The notes beneath the pieces are model-generated. The model was not told the DNA's origin. It saw only the letters and a list, made by a program, of their open reading frames with translations, and searched no databases. Below, piece by piece: positions 60,167-64,000 of a stretch of DNA of 64,000 nt (position 1 is its first letter; each line of letters begins with the position of its first letter). Source of the stretch: Whitmania pigra. Its lineage: Eukaryota; Annelida; Clitellata; Hirudinida; Haemopidae. Location of the stretch: NCBI GenBank assembly GCA_021613335.1, contig JAJTWR010000275.1:624501-688500 (forward strand). Reading direction: 5' to 3'. The translations under genes were made by a program, and so were the position numbers.

Positions 60167-61420
60167 CAGCTTTAAAGCGTGATCTTGGTTGTCCACATTA
60201 AGTAATAATTGGTTACGACAAGCTTTGCCAGGGTCGCCCAGGTGCTCGTAATTCTTGTCGGCGGCCCATATTGCATGACTTGACTAATAAAGAAAGCTGA
60301 TTATTAGGATTGCTGAATGTTGATTTTCAGGTACATAAAATATGCACGATTTTCTTGAATCGGAAATTTTTTAGGCACAGTTACCGCTGACTAAGGATGT
60401 TGTCAATTTAGTGATTAAAAAGTAAAAATAAAGTTATGATTGGTATTGCTTAATACCTTAAAACAATTGTCGGTCCTCCCATTACACTTTCAGTTTGCAA
60501 CTTTGGTGCTTGCATAAACCTATTGGCGTTCGTTTGAAATGAGTCTTTTCTTAGTCAGAAACTTGATTTTTTTCTGAAAGATTCTCACATATTTTACGCG
60601 TATATAGAATTATTTTCTGAGCAATTTAGTGTTACATAATAAAAAAAAGTCGTTCACTACTTGATAGCGATTCATTCATTGTTATTATTAATATAATCCA
60701 AAAGCCTATTATTTTAAATATGCATTTTAAACAATCCTTTCTATTACTGTAAACACTTTCTAAAATTTAAGCTCTTAAAAATAAATATTTAAATTTACTT
60801 TAAAAGTAATGCAAACTTAATTGGAGTGTCTTTTGCTTTGCAAGCTTACCATCTTCCAATTAATGGAAGAACATTTCTTAATTGTCAAGTCTAACATTTA
60901 ATTGACATTTGATCTCCTGCTATTTATAACTTAGATTTCTTTGCAATGTAGTTTATTTTTATAGAAAATTTGATTTGATGGTTTAGTTTACATTTTATTT
61001 AGATTTTACTTTGAAACATTATATCTTGCAAATGATGCCTTAAATTGTGCAAAAACCTGATTAAATTCGTCAAAATGTGGTTGTTTAAGCTATAAGCTTT
61101 AATTCTTTCTAAACATGGTATAATGGATCTTGTTTTAAAATACCGTTTCAAGATGATTACATCTTATATATTATTTACAATTATTATTTGATTTCTTCAT
61201 CTCGTAATTATAATTGTCAACCATCTGATAACTTACCAATTTGTTGAATTTCAATTTAATAAAATTTTATTTAAAATTGCTTTTTAAAAATTTATTGTCT
61301 TGAAGTCGTTATCTTTTATTTCAACACGCAGGCTCCTTTGAAATTAAGCGATGATCCGCAAACATTGTTTGTTTTTACTCGATTTTTGTGCCCTTTTACT
61401 TCGTATTGGTCAACAGAGAA

Positions 61421-62753
61421 ATGAACCTTCTCGAACTCATCGACTCGTCTTACAACGATTATGGGTGCGACATAGATCAGACTAACTATTACTTTGATTT
61501 TGACCCAGTGGTTTCGCGCAAGAGAACTAATTCCGAACTTCCAGAAGCCAAAAGACAGCGACTGGATCAAGATGGATCAGAATTTTATGATGACGATTTT
61601 GTGAAGCTTCTGAGTGGTGCTATTAAACAGGAGGAGTCTACTGATATCTCGAGCCTTCTGGGGGAAAAGGAACATATTCCTCTTAAAGAAAACACTTCTC
61701 AGAATCTTGACATAGCAGATGTGCTGAATAATACCGTAGGACATAGTTTGACCGACTCTGAAGTGAGCAGTGAGAAATCAAATTCTGGCTCAACGGGGAA
61801 TCAGATTCGACAATTGAAAGTCATCGGAAGACCCCTTCGCGAAAAGCCTCAAGAGCCGAAGAAGATTAAAAAGCCTGTGGTACCGAACTACGAGAAGACG
61901 AGGGAGGAAGTTGCAGTGCAACAACAAGAAATATTAAAAGAGCCACTCACCGTCCAGCCGAAGAATATTACTCTTTCTTTGAAGATGGTTGAAGTGAACA
62001 AAATCCAAGATCCGAATCCCGTCATTCAAACAAATATCATTGGAGACATTAAGCCTCAGCAATTGAAATTAAAATGTATTGATTCAAAAACTCCAGTATT
62101 AGTGGCAGGTCCACAATCACAGAATAAGGTGATTTTCAAGCCATGGCAACCAACGATGCAAATGGTAATTGAATCGTTTTTGTCGTGGAAGAATAATTGT
62201 TTATCGATAATTGTAAATGTATTCTTAACCATTGATTGCTACCTCCGATTAGGCACAAAACCACACGGCGAACATCCCAAGACAAACGCAGGTGACTCTT
62301 TCGGCCCCGCACGATGTTAAGACCATTGTCTTTAACCCCAGCCAGATGACTTTGAAGAAAGTGCAGAAGGAAAACTTTTGCAACCCCAATCTTGCCGTGC
62401 CGTGTAAAAATTTAAAAATAGTGTCGACGGCACAGCAAAAAATCTTACAGGTTAGTGGGGTACGTGGCCAGCCGAGCCTTCATCCGATCGTTCAACAGGT
62501 TGTTCAACAGCCCGTTCAACAGCCCATGAAGAGCTTTGTAGCCAAACATAGAGTGGTACTCAAGCCCAACCCGAACTTGCCCCCACGACCTCAAAAAGTA
62601 TTCACTCTTGTGCCATATCAGTCGGCCAGAAGATCGAGTGAGACTAGTAACGGTAAAACTTCAGCATCACGGAAGATTGTATTGAAGACCAGAAACGAGG
62701 AAGACATCGTATCGGCTGAAGATTTTGCCAGGTTCATATCCGGTCGTTGTTAA
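61421..62753 (+). CDS. Unidentified nuclear-type protein, two exons
   Basis: I do not recognise the family. Exons 61421-62164 and 62253-62753, joined in phase 0; 414 aa. Start chosen at MNLLELIDSSYNDYGCD; upstream in-frame codons offer only GTG. Features: acidic/Tyr-Asp-rich N-terminus (NYYFDFDP), a basic patch SRKRTN...EAKRQRL that looks like a nuclear localisation signal, a consensus sumoylation site IKQE, a Lys/Pro stretch KPQEPKKIKKPVVPNYEK, a Gln/Val repeat VQQVVQQPVQQPM, and a basic C-terminus SRKIVLKTRNEEDIVSAEDF ending FISGRC. No membrane segment or signal peptide; low complexity suggests disorder. A role in transcription or chromatin is a guess. Continuous frame, good splice sites and the poly(A) signal at 62970 support a real gene. 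Confidence 0.7.
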
Positions 62754-63404
62754 TGATTCTTCATCTGGGCATGAACTTATTGACCCGAGAGGGTTTGTAA
62801 ACTGGTCGATGATAACATTTGTTGTTGTGTTAGACCTGATTTCTTGCTAGAAAGGTTCTCTAAAATGTTTTTAGGAGTTTGCCTGGAACGAGGAGTAAGA
62901 AAATCTGGTTGGATGAAATTAGATTTAAAAAAAAATTGTTTTTCTGTTTAAAATTTTATACCTTGTTTTAATAAATGCTTATGCAAGTCAAATGTTGTCT
63001 TTTATTGTTATAAACTTTGGGTCATACAAAAAAATTAACAGAAATATTTGGACGACATGTGGGAGTCGCCTGAGAAATTTTGAAAGAAAATATTGAAAAT
63101 TGTAGAGATTTGTTTCTAGCGAACTTTAATATTAAATATTTTATATATTATATATATTTTATTGTTGATGTCGTAAAGAATAGTTTATTTTTGTTTTTAT
63201 TGGAAAAATAAGATTAAAATTTCTATTCGATTATTTTATTATCACTCATATTTGGAATCTTTTATTGGGCTTGGGCGCAAGGGCGACCCGTCAAAATCAA
63301 ATCATTCACACTTTACCGGAATTCTACTGAGCAATACCTTCTACATAAATCTGTGAATTTAGGACTACTATCGGGGAAATATTATTTAATTCGAACGAGC
63401 AATC
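62754..63404. other. Spacer, unidentified gene to RBM42
   Basis: 3'UTR with the poly(A) signal and the presumed RBM42 promoter. A TATATATTATATATATTTTA stretch near 63141-63160 is simple AT repeat. No gene seen. Confidence 0.45.
62970..62975 (+). terminator. AATAAA poly(A) signal, unidentified gene
   Basis: Canonical hexamer 217 bases after the stop. Confidence 0.7.
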
Positions 63405-64000
63405 ATGGGCGACAGGAGCGATCACCTGTTGAGAGAAATGCAAATGTTTGAGCATGAAGTCAACAACATGAATCGCGACGTGAATCCTTTCTGTCCTACT
63501 CCCGCGCAACCGGGGCAGTTTGTACAGCCGTTGCAACGCCCGGCTGCTCCGGTGCCAAGTGGATTTCGTAATGCGTCCGTTTTTCTTCCACCGCAGCTGA
63601 AGGTTCGACCAATGATTCCATTCCAAGCCATGGTGCCACCGAGACCAACTATGTTCTCGGGTCCTTCTGTCCCCATCCAATATCAGCCGAAGCCAGCCGG
63701 GCCGTTCGTTGGACCGAAGACACCGGTGGTTACCATTTCAGCCCCGAAAGTGAGTTACAATGTAAATCAACCGTCTCTGCCGGAGATTTTGCCGACGAAG
63801 ACGGAGGTTGTGCCTCCGCCGAAACCTGTTGAAAAGCAGTCCGTCCCGAAGGCCTCGTCTTCGAAAACCGCCGGAGGCATGCCGTCAAACGCGGACGAAA
63901 AGAAAAACAAACCGAAAAAATTTCTGCGGATGGCTGCCGGAACAGTCTGGGAGGATCCGAAATTGCTGGAATTCGACCCCAAGGATTTTAGAATATTTTG
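63405..64000 (+). CDS. RBM42: RNA-binding protein 42, N-terminal part (cut by window end)
   Basis: Single-RRM RNA-binding protein linked to pre-mRNA splicing and mRNA regulation. One open exon of 198 codons with no stop before the window ends. Starts MGDRSDHLLREMQMFEHEV, then a Pro/Gln/Val-rich disordered region. The diagnostic block just before the RRM is KKFLRMAAGTVWEDPKLLEF followed by DPKDFRIF, which parallels human KKYIRTAAGTSWEDPSLLEW and DADDFRIF. The RRM itself lies beyond 64000. Confidence 0.92.
   Translation, partial: MGDRSDHLLREMQMFEHEVNNMNRDVNPFCPTPAQPGQFVQPLQRPAAPVPSGFRNASVFLPPQLKVRPMIPFQAMVPPRPTMFSGPSVPIQYQPKPAGPFVGPKTPVVTISAPKVSYNVNQPSLPEILPTKTEVVPPPKPVEKQSVPKASSSKTAGGMPSNADEKKNKPKKFLRMAAGTVWEDPKLLEFDPKDFRIF

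Larger units (their letters stand above)
58256..61420. other. 3.1 kb spacer, CNNM to the unidentified gene
   Basis: Contains the CNNM poly(A) signal, GAT and TTA microsatellites (58446-58490, 58630-58657), the 27-bp minisatellite, a CpG-containing inverted motif at 59722-59737 that may mark a promoter, and a SINE tail at 60129-60166. No convincing exon on either strand. Confidence 0.5.

Overview
The window is nuclear DNA from an invertebrate-type animal. Genes are split by many GT-AG introns, intergenic DNA is AT-rich and full of microsatellites, 3' ends carry AATAAA signals, and there are animal-specific families: nicotinic-type receptors, BOULE, a p47phox-like NADPH oxidase organizer, and ZSWIM2. 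I cannot name the phylum from sequence alone. I built all exon models by hand from reading-frame continuity, GT/AG sites, splice phase and remembered family alignments. Every complete model gives a whole number of codons.

Layout, left to right: 3' half of gamma-1 adaptin (AP1G1, +); a complete ELOVL4-type fatty-acid elongase (+); a short RRP5/PDCD11 ribosome-biogenesis protein (+); DHDDS, the dolichol cis-prenyltransferase (+); on the minus strand a PX-SH3-SH3 protein of the p47phox/NOXO1 family, then upstream of it the kinase VRK1; three tandem non-alpha nicotinic-type receptor genes (+) spaced with SINE and hAT transposon debris; IMMP2L (-), tail-to-tail with the third receptor; BOULE (+), head-to-head with IMMP2L; ZSWIM2 (-), tail-to-tail with BOULE; a CNNM magnesium transporter (+), head-to-head with ZSWIM2; a two-exon gene of unknown family (+); and the 5' part of RBM42 (+), cut by the window end.

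The genes are unrelated housekeeping, germline and neuronal functions with no operon logic. The head-to-head pairs IMMP2L/BOULE and ZSWIM2/CNNM may share promoter regions. The most interesting points are: (1) about 38% of the 5' splice sites in my models have a pyrimidine at +3, with GTTGGT recurring in unrelated genes; (2) an RRP5 with six S1 repeats instead of about twelve; (3) a compact PX/tandem-SH3 oxidase-organizer-like gene; (4) a receptor triplet whose third copy has changed both the loop-B tryptophan and the GEK selectivity motif; (5) two hAT remnants and a tRNA-derived SINE family in the receptor cluster.
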